This document shows positions 1 through 8,094 of a stretch of 39,996 bases of DNA, piece by piece. The notes under the pieces are model-generated. The model had not been told where the DNA came from and ran no database searches. It worked only from the letters and a program-made list of their open reading frames with translations. Origin of the DNA: Streptomyces sp. SID4985 (GTDB taxonomy: Bacteria; Actinomycetota; Actinomycetes; Streptomycetales; Streptomycetaceae); assembly GCF_009863025.1 (NCBI RefSeq), contig NZ_WWIR01000720.1, forward strand, positions 1-39,996, given 5' to 3'. A program made the translations under genes and the position numbers. Position 1 is the first letter of the stretch; each line of letters opens with the position of its first letter.

Positions 1-784
1 AGGCAGGTGGCGAGACCGAGGAAGGCCTCGTGGATGTCGTCGCGTCGCTCCCAGCGGATCCGCAGGCGGCGAAAGCCGTGCAGCCAGGCGATGGTGCGCT
101 CGACGACCCAGCGGAAAATGCCCAGGCCAGAGCCGTGTTGCACGCCTCGCTCAGCGATGACCGGGCGGATGCCGCGCTGCCACAGTAGGCGCCGGTATTT
201 GTCGTGGTCGTAGCCGCGGTCGGCAAGCAGCGTGTCGGGTCGATGTCTGGGGCGGCCGACGACGCCGGCAACCGCCGGGATCTTGTCGAGCAGGGGCATC
301 AGCTGGGTGACGTCGTTGCGGTTTCCACCGGTCAGCGACACCGCGAGCGGGATGCCCTGGCCGTCGGTGAGAACGTGGTGCTTGCTGCCCGGCCGTGCGC
401 GATCGACCGGGCTGGGACCGCTTTTGGGCCCCGTCGAGCGGCCCGGACGTGGGAGGAGTCGATCACCGCCCGGGACCAGTCCAGCTTGTTCGCCGCCCGC
501 AGCTTCTTCAGGAGCACCAGGTGCAGTTCGTCCCACACGCCGGCCTCGTTCCACGCGGCGAGGCGCCGCCAGCAGGTCATGCCCGAGCCGAAGCCCAGTT
601 CCTGCGGCAGGTACTCCCACTGGATGCCCGTGTGCAGGACGAACAGGATCCCGCACAGCGCCTGCCGGTCCGGGACTCGCGGTCTGCCCTCGACCAGCTT
701 CGGACCCGGCACGGGCAGCAACGGCTCGATGAGCGACCACAGTTCGTCCGAGACGATCCAGGGCCGCGACTGACGTTTCCCCAC
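1..784 (-). CDS. IS5-family (IS427-group-like) transposase, two frames, partial
   Basis: This is a DDE transposase that would cut and join DNA at the element ends. The start at 784 reads MGKRQSRPWIVSDELW and continues through the typical helix-turn-helix N-terminal half with IQWEYLPQELGFGSGMTCWRR. The first catalytic Asp is in AVIDSSHVRA. At about 422-428 the protein continues in the -1 frame with SGPSPVDRARPGSKHHVLTD. The second Asp is in LLADRGYD and the Glu is in RWVVERTIAWLHGF. The second frame is open to the window edge, where it ends in EAFLGLATCL, so only a short C-terminus is missing. The first frame alone would run on to an unrelated tail and give about 150 aa. All three catalytic residues are present, so the enzyme could be active if frameshifting occurs. 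Confidence 0.85.
422..428 (-). promoter_or_regulatory. Slippery heptamer for -1 ribosomal frameshifting
   Basis: Read on the minus strand in the frame of the transposase start, the sequence is C CCA AAA, which fits the X XXY YYZ pattern for -1 slippage. The two transposase frames join exactly here: the first frame reads GPK then AV, and the -1 frame reads GPK then SGPSPVDR, which continues the conserved protein. Programmed frameshifting is known in IS5-group elements. That it operates in this copy is inferred. Confidence 0.7.
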
Positions 785-849
785 GATCGGACCAACGACC
801 AGCCAATCCGAAAGTCACATGATCAACGGCTTCTGTTAGGACCTCTAAG

Positions 850-1083
850 TCCCGGCTGAACTGGGTGCTTTCCGGGCTGCGGGTCGTCTCGGTCGGTGAC
901 GAAGAGGCGAGGGCGGCCTCGAAGTTGCAGATGAACGCCGGTTTGCATGGGCACAAGTACGCGATCGATGCGGCGGTCGCCGAGGCCGCGCTGCGACAGC
1001 ACCGCCCTGTGGTCATGCTGACTTCCGATATTGACGACATGGCCAAGCTGTGCGGCGAGCGGGTCCGGCTCGTTGCGGTGTGA
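850..1083 (+). pseudogene. 3' remnant of a PIN-domain (VapC-like) toxin gene
   Basis: The frame is open from the element boundary and reads SRLNWVLSGL, then GLHGHKYAIDAAVAEAAL, then PVVMLTSDIDDMAKLC, ending with the stop at 1081-1083. This is the C-terminal part of a PIN-domain ribonuclease; the conserved Asp residues in AIDAAVAE and TSDIDDM belong to the acidic active site. The N-terminal half of about 70 residues, with the first catalytic Asp, is absent, and the insertion sequence begins where it should be. A GTG at 865 could start a 72-aa product, but it would lack half the fold. The missing half may lie beyond the left edge. Confidence 0.75.
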
Positions 1084-1099
1084 TTTCCCTAGGTCCGGC

Positions 1100-2491
1100 T
1101 CAGTAGGAGCGGAGTCCGTAGGGGCTCCAGTGACCGAGGAAGGGCTTGAGGTCGTCGCCGCTGGGTTTCGGCGGCGTTGGCAGTTTCGGCGCTGAGGCCG
1201 ATTCGGTGAGGTTTTGGAGGTGCGTATCCGCGAACGCGAGCCACGCCTCGACCTCGGTCCGCTCCTGCCCGGGCGGAAGTGATGCGGCATGGACGCCTAC
1301 TGCTGCGACGTATTCAGTCAGGCGGCTGGCCTGGTACCAGGTGTCTGCCTGTTCTCCGAGGTGTTTGACGCGGTAGGCGTGGGCGTAGGCGGCGTGGGCT
1401 TCCTGCATGGCGGCTTCCCAGCGCTTTTGCTGTACCTCTCTGGCTTGCTGGTCTGCAAGGCGTTTGCGTTCTGCGGCCTCGCCGCGGAGCCCGACCTCCT
1501 GCACGATCTCGGCGAGTTGTTCTTCCAGAGGCCGGTCGGGGAGATCTGCCCATTCGCTTGCACGGTGCGGGCTGCCGCCGCGGAGTATGAAGCGTAGGCG
1601 GCTGGAGGGGGTGTAGTCGAAGCGGGGGATACGCATCCATGAGTACTTCTTGGCGTCGGCGAGCTCCTTGTCTGTGGGGACGTGTTCGCTGCGGTCCTGT
1701 TCTTGGAGGACGAGGAATCCGACACTTTCGCCTTGGGCGGTGATGGAGAAGTGCGGTGGTGCCTTGCGGCGCCGATGGGGCGGGGGCGCGCCTTGTGTGG
1801 TTCCGAGCGATGCCTTGTGGCCTTGGGCTGTGATGGCGGCGATGAGGGTTTGGATGATGCGCAGGGCTCGGCCCTGGAGGGGTTTGGTCAGGCCCATGGG
1901 CTGCGGCTGCTTTTGGAGGGCGGCCACGACGGCATGGGGTTTGGTGAGTCTGGCCGGCACAGGGAGCGGGGTGAGTTCCGCGAGGCGCCAGGCAGGGATG
2001 TCGACCAGCTTGATCTCGTAGCCGCGGTGGGTGCGGTATCCGTGGAGTTCCTGCGTGTGGGGGATCTTGCCGGACTTGCGGGCGGCGTTGACCCGTGACG
2101 CCCAATTCACCGCGTGCGGGCCGGATTCGATGGGCTTGATGAGACAGCCGTCGTTCGCAACGGCCAGTTCATCGAGTAGCTGATCCGCGTAGTTCGCAAG
2201 GGCCTTCGGCACGGCTCGGGGGCGCGGCGGTGCCGGTTCTCGGGCAGGGCGCTCCGGCGGTCGGGTGCTCTGCTCCACGGGGCGGATGCCGCGTTCGATG
2301 AGATGCTGCCGCCCCTTCTCGGTGAGGTGGGCGCTCCAATGCCCGCGGTGTTTGGTGACCTTGATGAGCCCTCGGTTCTGCAGGGCTTGCCCGCTGGTCT
2401 TGTACGTGCTATCTGGCCAGACTCCGTCGGGGCACCCCTGGCCCACCCAGCCGAGCACGGCCTGCTGCCGCTTGTTGAGGACCTGTTCCAT
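1100..2491 (-). CDS. Conserved hypothetical protein with winged-helix-like N-terminus
   Basis: This 463-aa protein of unknown function starts at an ATG preceded by a strong site, GGGGGAGG, four bases upstream. Residues 1-65 (MEQVLNKRQQAVLGWVGQG, later GLIKVTKHRGHWSAHLTEKG) resemble a winged-helix DNA-binding domain in which a final wing follows KHRG. A Pro/Arg-rich linker at about 72-95 leads to a second domain of about 100-170 containing NWASRVNAARKSGKIP and HRGYEIKLVDIPAWRL. The middle is basic and Pro-rich. Residues about 330-400 are rich in Glu, Arg, Ala and Gln and probably form a coiled coil. No catalytic motif is visible. Base composition is lower in GC than in the core genes to the right, which fits an accessory region. 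A DNA-binding role is inferred only. Confidence 0.75.
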   Translation of the reverse strand: MEQVLNKRQQAVLGWVGQGCPDGVWPDSTYKTSGQALQNRGLIKVTKHRGHWSAHLTEKGRQHLIERGIRPVEQSTRPPERPAREPAPPRPRAVPKALANYADQLLDELAVANDGCLIKPIESGPHAVNWASRVNAARKSGKIPHTQELHGYRTHRGYEIKLVDIPAWRLAELTPLPVPARLTKPHAVVAALQKQPQPMGLTKPLQGRALRIIQTLIAAITAQGHKASLGTTQGAPPPHRRRKAPPHFSITAQGESVGFLVLQEQDRSEHVPTDKELADAKKYSWMRIPRFDYTPSSRLRFILRGGSPHRASEWADLPDRPLEEQLAEIVQEVGLRGEAAERKRLADQQAREVQQKRWEAAMQEAHAAYAHAYRVKHLGEQADTWYQASRLTEYVAAVGVHAASLPPGQERTEVEAWLAFADTHLQNLTESASAPKLPTPPKPSGDDLKPFLGHWSPYGLRSY

Positions 2492-2637
2492 GTAGCCTCC
2501 CCCCGTTCCCTGGGCGCCCTGCCCCGGAGACGATGCCCGCTGCCCTTGCGGGAATTCTGGGCTGTTGAAAGGACTCCTCGTTCGGGTGAGAGATATAGAG
2601 GGCGTGTTTACGGCGAGAGTAGTTATTCCTGGTATGG

Positions 2638-2805
2638 ATGCGAAACGGCTTGGGTTCAGAGTCGTCGATAGGGATCTGGCCGAACTGGCTTGGGGTGCGG
2701 GTGGACGTCCGGGAGGGGCAGTGGGCCGACATCGTGGTGCACGCAGCTGAGCCCGAGATCGGGCGTACGTGGACGTTGTCGACGGTCGCCGCGGTGCGCG
2801 TCTGA
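2638..2805 (+). CDS. Small hypothetical protein, 55 aa
   Basis: An ATG at 2638 opens a frame that reads MRNGLGSESSIGIWPNWLG and ends in WTLSTVAAVRV before the TGA at 2803-2805. The stop lies two bases from the opposing stop of the restriction-like gene at 2807, a tail-to-tail packing usual for real gene pairs. The composition is varied (five Trp in the middle and C-terminal parts, few Arg/Pro/Ala runs), unlike typical antisense frames in this DNA. No ribosome-binding site is clear, so translation could be leaderless or the start could differ. No family is recognised. Confidence 0.4.
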   Translation: MRNGLGSESSIGIWPNWLGVRVDVREGQWADIVVHAAEPEIGRTWTLSTVAAVRV

Positions 2806-2806
2806 A

Positions 2807-3776
2807 TCAGATCACCGTGGACGGGGCCGTCTTGCCGAGGTAGATCTTGAACGCCGCGCGGATCTGGCCACGTGTGTAGCCGACGGCGTTGACGTTGGCC
2901 GGTACGACCTCCCGCTCGTATCCGCGCTTGCGGGCAGATAGGTACTTGACCACGCTCGATGCTCCCGTGTTGCCCTCGCCCGCGGCCCTTGTGGGCGTGT
3001 GACCAAGGTCTGTCCCCGAGGGCTCTTGAGCTGTCTCCCCCCGTCAGGGTGGTCTCCTCCGCGGAGACCGTGACCAGGCCATCGAGCTGGACTTCCGTGA
3101 AGTGAGGGGCCACCCGCAGACCTCGAGCCGCGAGCTGCCGATCGACGAGGTCGATGACATCACCAGTGCGCCTCTGCCAGCCCCACAGGCCGATAAGATC
3201 CCGGGCGGTCAGCTGCCGGGTGACCTCGTCGCGCACATCCTGCTCCAGCGCATCGGGGTCCGCAGGCGGCTCCACGGCACCCTTGTAGCCCGAGTCGACA
3301 CCGGTCTCCGCCGGTGTCTCGACACGGTGTGCCGCGTCACGGCGGCGCAGCTCGTTCACGGTCAGGAACGCGAAGATGCTGTCACGGAGGTCGCCACCGA
3401 TCGCGGCCCGCTCGACCTGGGTGCGCACCCATTCCACCTTGCGCGTGTGCCGGAAGCCGGGGGCGGCCTCGCTCCGGTACTCGTACCCGCCAGTCAGTCG
3501 TCCGATGGAGACGACGCCGAGAAACTTCCGGGGCATCACGACCAGATCCCCGGTGTCCATCGTGATGAAGCGCCACAGCTGATGCTTCCAGTTGTCCACT
3601 CGGCCGGGCAGCTTATCCGGATAGGCCCGAGCCAGCACATCCCCTATATTCGCGATCGACGCGCAGCCGCTCAGATCGCCGACCTCCTCCCAGCCAGCGA
3701 TCACCACGCCCTCGTCGAGTGCCGGCTTTTCGCGCTCTCCGTACTGGCCCCCGCGGACTGTCCAAGCTCTGACCAT
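2807..3776 (-). CDS. Restriction-system-like protein, frame broken at a G6 tract
   Basis: The ATG at 3776 begins MVRAWTVRGGQYGEREKPAL, typical of the N-terminal domain of Mrr-type restriction system proteins. It continues with FITMDTGDLVVMPRKFLGVV and IGRLTGGYEYR, then DEVTRQLTARDLIGLWGWQR. At positions 3037-3042 the coding strand has six G. Removing one G joins this frame to a second open frame that reads through GNTGASSVVKYLSARKRGYE and GYTRGQIRAAFKIYLGKTAP to a stop at 2807, giving about 322 aa. Without the correction the protein runs into an Arg/Pro-rich tail down to about 2409 that looks non-coding. No complete Mrr nuclease domain is visible; the C-terminal part is not recognised. The frameshift may be real, phase-variable or a sequencing error. 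Confidence 0.6.
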
Positions 3777-4282
3777 GGTTCCCCACCCGTAAAACCCTCC
3801 AGCCGCATCCACGTCGGGCGGCTCGCGTTGGGGATGGATCTACGTGCGTGTTGCGGCGTGACGACAGGCGCGGAGCAGATCGAGCCAGCAGCCAGGAACA
3901 GGGACGACTCTCTGGCGAGTGGCGGCCAGACGTATGTCGGTGCCGCAACCAGGAACGTATGTGGGACGCGCCCTCTCAACGAGGGTTATTTACGCGCAGA
4001 ATGACCTCGGAGGTGCTGAAAAGGCCCTCTGCGGCCGATCTCACGAAGAGCCAGGGACAGCCTCTAACCTGCATAAACGTGCGCCCCCGGCGGGAGCCGC
4101 CAAACGTGGCTGGTGTTGCGCATGGTTCTGACCTGCGGGTTTGTGCGACGGTGTGGGTGGAGGGACGGGTGCGGGTGGTGCCGGTGGGAGCGTCGGCTGC
4201 TCGCAGGTAGGGGTGCGCTCAAGAGGAAGCAGGATTCGGCCAGGCTCCGGGAACGCTGCACGTGGTGAGCGGGCCCGGGTGG
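3777..4282. other. Intergenic region without a supported gene
   Basis: About 500 bases lie between the start of the restriction-like gene and the stop of the TIGR04141-like gene. Open frames here are Arg/Ser-rich and resemble no family on either strand. The left end must carry the promoter of the minus-strand gene starting at 3776. No tRNA, array or clear terminator was seen. Confidence 0.5.
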
Positions 4283-6031
4283 CTATGCAGCCGCGTCCAG
4301 CATGGTGGTCTGGGTCGACTCGATGCCGATGCCGATGACCTCCACGGTCACTCCGCGCGCGGCGAGGGCCTTCGCGGTCTGGGCCAGAGTGATGGCGGAG
4401 AACGGGAAGAGCGAGTTCGGGGTGAGGCCGGCGCCGTCCTTCAGGAGGATCGCGAAGACGATGCGGCGCGGGGTGAAGTTGTCGGGGATGCTGCGGCTTG
4501 CGTCGCTGTTGATGTGTACGGAGCGCGCGAACTCCGCGCGGACGTCGGCGCTCTCGAAGAGGAGCTCGACGGAGACACGCGCCTGGTTGTACAGGTGGCT
4601 CAGCGGGCCCGAGGCGTGGGCGGGCTTCACGAAGACGAGCGTGTCGTCGTCGGTGAACAGGTCGCAGATCTCGACCTTGTTGCTCGTCCGAAAAGGGTTG
4701 CGCACGTTCTTCTTGTCCATGCAGACCCAGCCCGGACGGGCCTTGGCGGCGAGCTCGTTGTAGTCGCCTTCGTTCATGGGACGCATCACGGGGACGCCCT
4801 TCTTATTGAGCTTCTCGATGAGCGGCCAGCGAGGGAGATCGACGGAGGGCGAGTCGGTGAACAGCGGGGCTACGGACTCGTTGACGTCGCGCAGGTAGCC
4901 GGCCCCCAGCTCGTACCATTCGCCGTCGAGCAGGCAGAACGTACGGGAGCCGAGGGCGAAGGTCGCCTCGATCCACTTCACGGCGGATTCCATGGACAGG
5001 GCTTCGAGGGAGCCGTCACGCGGGGCGAGCGCGGTCCGTGCGGTGAGCGTGTCGCGGAACAGTGTGACGGTGCCCTGCCGGAGGGCCTGGACGCGTTCGC
5101 CCGCCTTGATCACGCGGGCCCGCTCCAGGACGTAGTCGAGGCTGAACTCGTCCCGGAGGTGGGGCGAGCAGGCTCCGATTTTGATGGCGCAGGCGGTGGA
5201 TCGGGACAGGTCGGTGCTCTGGGAGAAGGGGACGGCGGTGATGATCCTGCCGTCCGCGGGACGGCCGAGGGTGGTATCCAGTTCCGCGTCGAGGGCGTCG
5301 ATGAGGGAGCGGTCCTTGACCGCGGTGAGGTGCTCGACGAAGGCGAGGTCGGGGTGGGGATCGACATGTTCGCAGATCGAGGCGATGGCGCGGATGTCCT
5401 TGATCAGCGTGGTGGGGGTGGTGCCCAGCTTGAGACGGAGACCGATGCCGCCCTCCGCGGTCATCGCCCCGCTCCGGGTGTCGCTCCCCGCCGTGAGGTC
5501 GACCTCGTCGAGGTAACCGCCGAGGTGACGGATGATCCGGCCGTGGTCCCGGATTCCGAGTGCCGGTACGGAGGCGCCGGTGGGGACGAGGGAGCTGTCG
5601 ATGCGGGCCTGGCCGAGGACACTGGCGGCGAAGTCCCGCACCTGCCGGGGGTTGATGGCGCGGATACCGAAGGACAGACCGAAGCGCACGTCCTTGAGCT
5701 GGGAGGGGAGGAGCCGGTAGCCCTGGTCGAAGCCGATCGCGTACACCACGTCGTCGACGGCGAGCACGAGCAGCGCGCCGGTGCGCTGCTCGCTCTGCAG
5801 GAGGTCTGAATCGTCGGTGAGCCGGAGGACGTCCTTGCCCCAGGCGGCTTCCTCCTTCGCTACGGCGAAGGAGACCGCGAGGGCGGGGACTCCCAGGTGG
5901 TTGCTGACGTCACGCACGATCGCGTCCAGGGTGTCGAGAGCGTCGAGGTCGAGAGCCTCGAGCATCGCATCAGAGGTCGCCTCGACATGGGTCAGGCGGT
6001 AGAGGGTGCGCTTGGACGTGATGCTGGACAC
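4283..6031 (-). CDS. TIGR04141 / DUF6119-type sporadically distributed protein
   Basis: This protein of about 582 aa has no proven role. The GTG at 6031 is chosen because AGGAGG lies five bases upstream, and the product begins MSSITSKRTLYRLT. Family hallmarks are the N-terminal NHLGVPALAVSFAVAK region, DVVYAIGFDQGYRLLPSQL, RFGLSFGIRAINPRQVRDF, and the C-terminal TSNKVEICDLFTDDDTLVFV followed by VKPAHASGPLSHLYNQARVS. These match the sporadic TIGR04141 (DUF6119) family, whose members occur patchily in bacterial accessory regions. It lies 108 bp downstream of the RNase H fusion gene on the same strand, so the two are likely co-transcribed and divergent from the type I restriction operon. A defence role is inference from context. 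No signal peptide or membrane segment is seen. Confidence 0.8.
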   Translation of the reverse strand: MSSITSKRTLYRLTHVEATSDAMLEALDLDALDTLDAIVRDVSNHLGVPALAVSFAVAKEEAAWGKDVLRLTDDSDLLQSEQRTGALLVLAVDDVVYAIGFDQGYRLLPSQLKDVRFGLSFGIRAINPRQVRDFAASVLGQARIDSSLVPTGASVPALGIRDHGRIIRHLGGYLDEVDLTAGSDTRSGAMTAEGGIGLRLKLGTTPTTLIKDIRAIASICEHVDPHPDLAFVEHLTAVKDRSLIDALDAELDTTLGRPADGRIITAVPFSQSTDLSRSTACAIKIGACSPHLRDEFSLDYVLERARVIKAGERVQALRQGTVTLFRDTLTARTALAPRDGSLEALSMESAVKWIEATFALGSRTFCLLDGEWYELGAGYLRDVNESVAPLFTDSPSVDLPRWPLIEKLNKKGVPVMRPMNEGDYNELAAKARPGWVCMDKKNVRNPFRTSNKVEICDLFTDDDTLVFVKPAHASGPLSHLYNQARVSVELLFESADVRAEFARSVHINSDASRSIPDNFTPRRIVFAILLKDGAGLTPNSLFPFSAITLAQTAKALAARGVTVEVIGIGIESTQTTMLDAAA

Positions 6032-6139
6032 AGGTTCCTCCTGGGGCGAGGTTGCGGTGCGGCTCGGTAACACGACGGGCCTTACGGGATGGGTGGGGTC
6101 GAGAGGGACAGGGGTGGGCGCCGGGCAAGGAGGGCCGGG

Positions 6140-7834
6140 TCAGGCCGCGTGCGACATGTTCTGCCGGGGCGGGCGCTGCGGCACGGTGCGGGACGTGGTC
6201 CTGGCCCGGGCGCGGTGTGCGGTGCGTTCGGCGATCCGGCCGCGGGCCTGGCGCAGTGCCAGGCCCGCGAGGGTGTCCGCGGCTTCGTTGAGCTCGTGGC
6301 CGATGTGTCCCTTGAGCCAGCGCACCGTGATCCGGTGCGCGTACGGGAGGAGGCGCGTGAGTAGCTCGCCGGCCTCGGAGAACAGGACGTCCTCCTGGGC
6401 GCAGGTCACGTCGCCGTGGTCCAGGACTTCCTGGACAGCGTCAACGGCCTGCCTGCTGTCGCAGAGCACGAGGACCTCGTCGTCGGCGTGGGTGGTGAGG
6501 GCGGCGAGCGCGGCCGCGCACACGCCGATGATCTCGGCCTCGCCGCTGGTGGAGGCCATCGAGTCGCCGTATCCTGTCGTGCCATCCTCGGCGGCCCAGC
6601 CGTAGCCGCACAGGGCTGAGTCCTCGCCGATCGCGGCGTCGGAGACCACAACCCGAGGCCGGCCGGTGATGTCGTCCAGGACGGCGTACCGCTCTTGGGC
6701 TCCGAAGGACGCGTACGTGACGCCAGGGCCGGAGGCGTCGGCGTGGGCGTCGGTATCGGTGTCGGCGGGCCGCAGCAGTGAGGGGGAGGGCTCCGGCCGC
6801 GACCCCGGGTCTTCCTGACACCGCTCCGAGAGGCCCTTGAAGATGACCCGCTGGCAGTCCGGGCACCCCTCGGCGCGGAACGGGCAGTCCGCCTGGTGCG
6901 CCCGCACGGCCTCGGCGATCTCGGCGAGCTCCTCGGGATGGGAGGACGCGAGGATTTCATGTGTACGCCGGTGAGCGGCGGCGGTGACCGATGCACGCGT
7001 CCCGGTGACAGCCAGCTCGCGGACCTGACAAGTGAGCTGGAACGCCCGGCACTTCGCCTCCCGGGCCCGGCAGGCCAGCACGGCTAGGTCTTCGTACGCG
7101 TCCTCCAGCGCATCGAGTACGTCCCGGCGGGCATGGAGCGGGCGGGAGACCGCGCGCCGTTCGGCGGTAGCGATCGCGTAGCGCCCCCAGGCCAGAGCGG
7201 TCGCGGACAAGCGGTTCCAGCGCTCGACGATCAGGTGGTGGCCAAGGCGCTCGTCCTCCGCCACGCGGGCGTCGTGCAGCAATGCCGCGACGAACTCGGC
7301 GTCGTCACATGCGGCGAGTTCGCGGACGGCGTTGGACGGAACCGCGTCGAACAGGCCCTGGGACTGCGCCCACGCGCCGTTCCGCTGGTGCGGGACGGCG
7401 TACGCGTTCGCGGGCAGGCCGAGCTCGGCGCACGCGGTGACCAGCGCCTGCCGGTGGGCGGCCGGGAGGACAGCGCGGGCCAGCATCTGCTCCAGCGAGC
7501 GGCCGAGACGATGGGAGGCCCGCTGGGCAGGCCCGCGCAGCGGCCCGCACACCGCTTCGGCCTTGGCGCGCTCGGTGGCTATCCGCTCGGCGGTGCGGCG
7601 CAGCGGATGTACGCGATCGGCCGGGCAGGTGCCGAGCTCCGCGACACGTACGGCCCCACGGGCCCGCACCAGGGCGTAGGCGAGGGCGGCGGCGATCGGC
7701 TCGGCGAGGTCGGGATGGGCCAGGGCCTGCTCGACCGCCGGGCTCGCGGTCCCGTTCATGCGGGCGAGCGCTGCGTCATGGAGGGCGGAGAAATCGCTGG
7801 TCAGGTGCTGTACGAGGGTGTCGGCGTCGGTCAT
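6140..7834 (-). CDS. Unknown N-terminal region fused to a complete RNase HI domain
   Basis: The product is about 564 aa and starts at the ATG at 7834 after GGGGA; a GTG at 7837 is also possible. Residues 1-390 are mostly helical and unrecognised, with a Cys cluster CPFRAEGCPDC at about 318-328 that could bind zinc, then a Pro/Asp/Ala linker. Residues about 394-530 form an RNase H fold with the full acidic set: Asp in VVVSDAAIG (about 400), Glu in SGEAEIIGV (about 435), Asp in LVLCDSRQAV (about 460) and Asp in KGHIGHELNEAAD (about 521). The last segment matches the RNase HI substrate-handling loop well. The expected activity is cleavage of RNA in RNA:DNA hybrids. It is upstream of the DUF6119-type gene and divergent from the restriction operon. 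Fused RNase HI domains of this length are unusual. Confidence 0.8.
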   Translation of the reverse strand: MTDADTLVQHLTSDFSALHDAALARMNGTASPAVEQALAHPDLAEPIAAALAYALVRARGAVRVAELGTCPADRVHPLRRTAERIATERAKAEAVCGPLRGPAQRASHRLGRSLEQMLARAVLPAAHRQALVTACAELGLPANAYAVPHQRNGAWAQSQGLFDAVPSNAVRELAACDDAEFVAALLHDARVAEDERLGHHLIVERWNRLSATALAWGRYAIATAERRAVSRPLHARRDVLDALEDAYEDLAVLACRAREAKCRAFQLTCQVRELAVTGTRASVTAAAHRRTHEILASSHPEELAEIAEAVRAHQADCPFRAEGCPDCQRVIFKGLSERCQEDPGSRPEPSPSLLRPADTDTDAHADASGPGVTYASFGAQERYAVLDDITGRPRVVVSDAAIGEDSALCGYGWAAEDGTTGYGDSMASTSGEAEIIGVCAAALAALTTHADDEVLVLCDSRQAVDAVQEVLDHGDVTCAQEDVLFSEAGELLTRLLPYAHRITVRWLKGHIGHELNEAADTLAGLALRQARGRIAERTAHRARARTTSRTVPQRPPRQNMSHAA

Positions 7835-7966
7835 CACGTGGTTCCCCGTTCCTGATCTGTCGGTATGCCGCGGGCCTGTGTCTCGTACGGGGCCGGCGTC
7901 CCGGCGGGTGATGCCGGGGTGACGGTGACCAAAGTGCCAGGCAACGAGTGGGAAATAGGCTAGAGA

Positions 7967-7990
7967 ACCTGATAACCCTCGTTATCAGGT
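7967..7990. promoter_or_regulatory. Perfect inverted repeat in the divergent promoter region
   Basis: The arms are ACCTGATAAC and GTTATCAGGT, separated by four bases. It sits between the minus-strand RNase H gene (start 7834) and the plus-strand operon (start 8095), about 105 to 135 bases from either start. The 10-bp perfect dyad suits a dimeric regulator, so it may be an operator controlling both directions. A methylation or recognition site of the neighbouring system is another possibility. Confidence 0.55.
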
Positions 7991-8094
7991 GAGTGGGCAG
8001 TGCGAAGATAGGTCGCCTGTAGCGTGTGAGGTGCACTGAGAGAAGCGCCCTTGACCAAGGACGCGGCAGTCGTCACGAAGGGAGCGGAACCAGC

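Larger units (their letters stand above)
1..849 (-). mobile_element. IS5-family insertion sequence, cut by window start
   Basis: The element is recognised from its IS5-type DDE transposase on the minus strand. It runs off the left edge, so only the transposase-start end is present. The outer boundary is placed near 849 because a PIN-domain reading frame begins abruptly at about 850. The sequence just inside, around 831-849, contains the palindrome-like TTAGGACCTCTAAG, which may be the terminal inverted repeat. The other terminus and the target duplication lie outside the window, so the exact boundary is approximate. Confidence 0.75.

Noticed and set aside
2409..2806. The tail of the unjoined restriction-like frame as a real C-terminal domain
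   Set aside because: It is Arg/Pro/Ser-rich, overlaps the start of the neighbouring gene and a small plus-strand ORF, and the one-base joined frame gives a better protein.
4262..5809. A 515-codon plus-strand frame opposite the TIGR04141-type gene
   Set aside because: Acidic, Gly/Val/Glu-rich mirror frame; the minus-strand protein has family motifs and a strong ribosome site.
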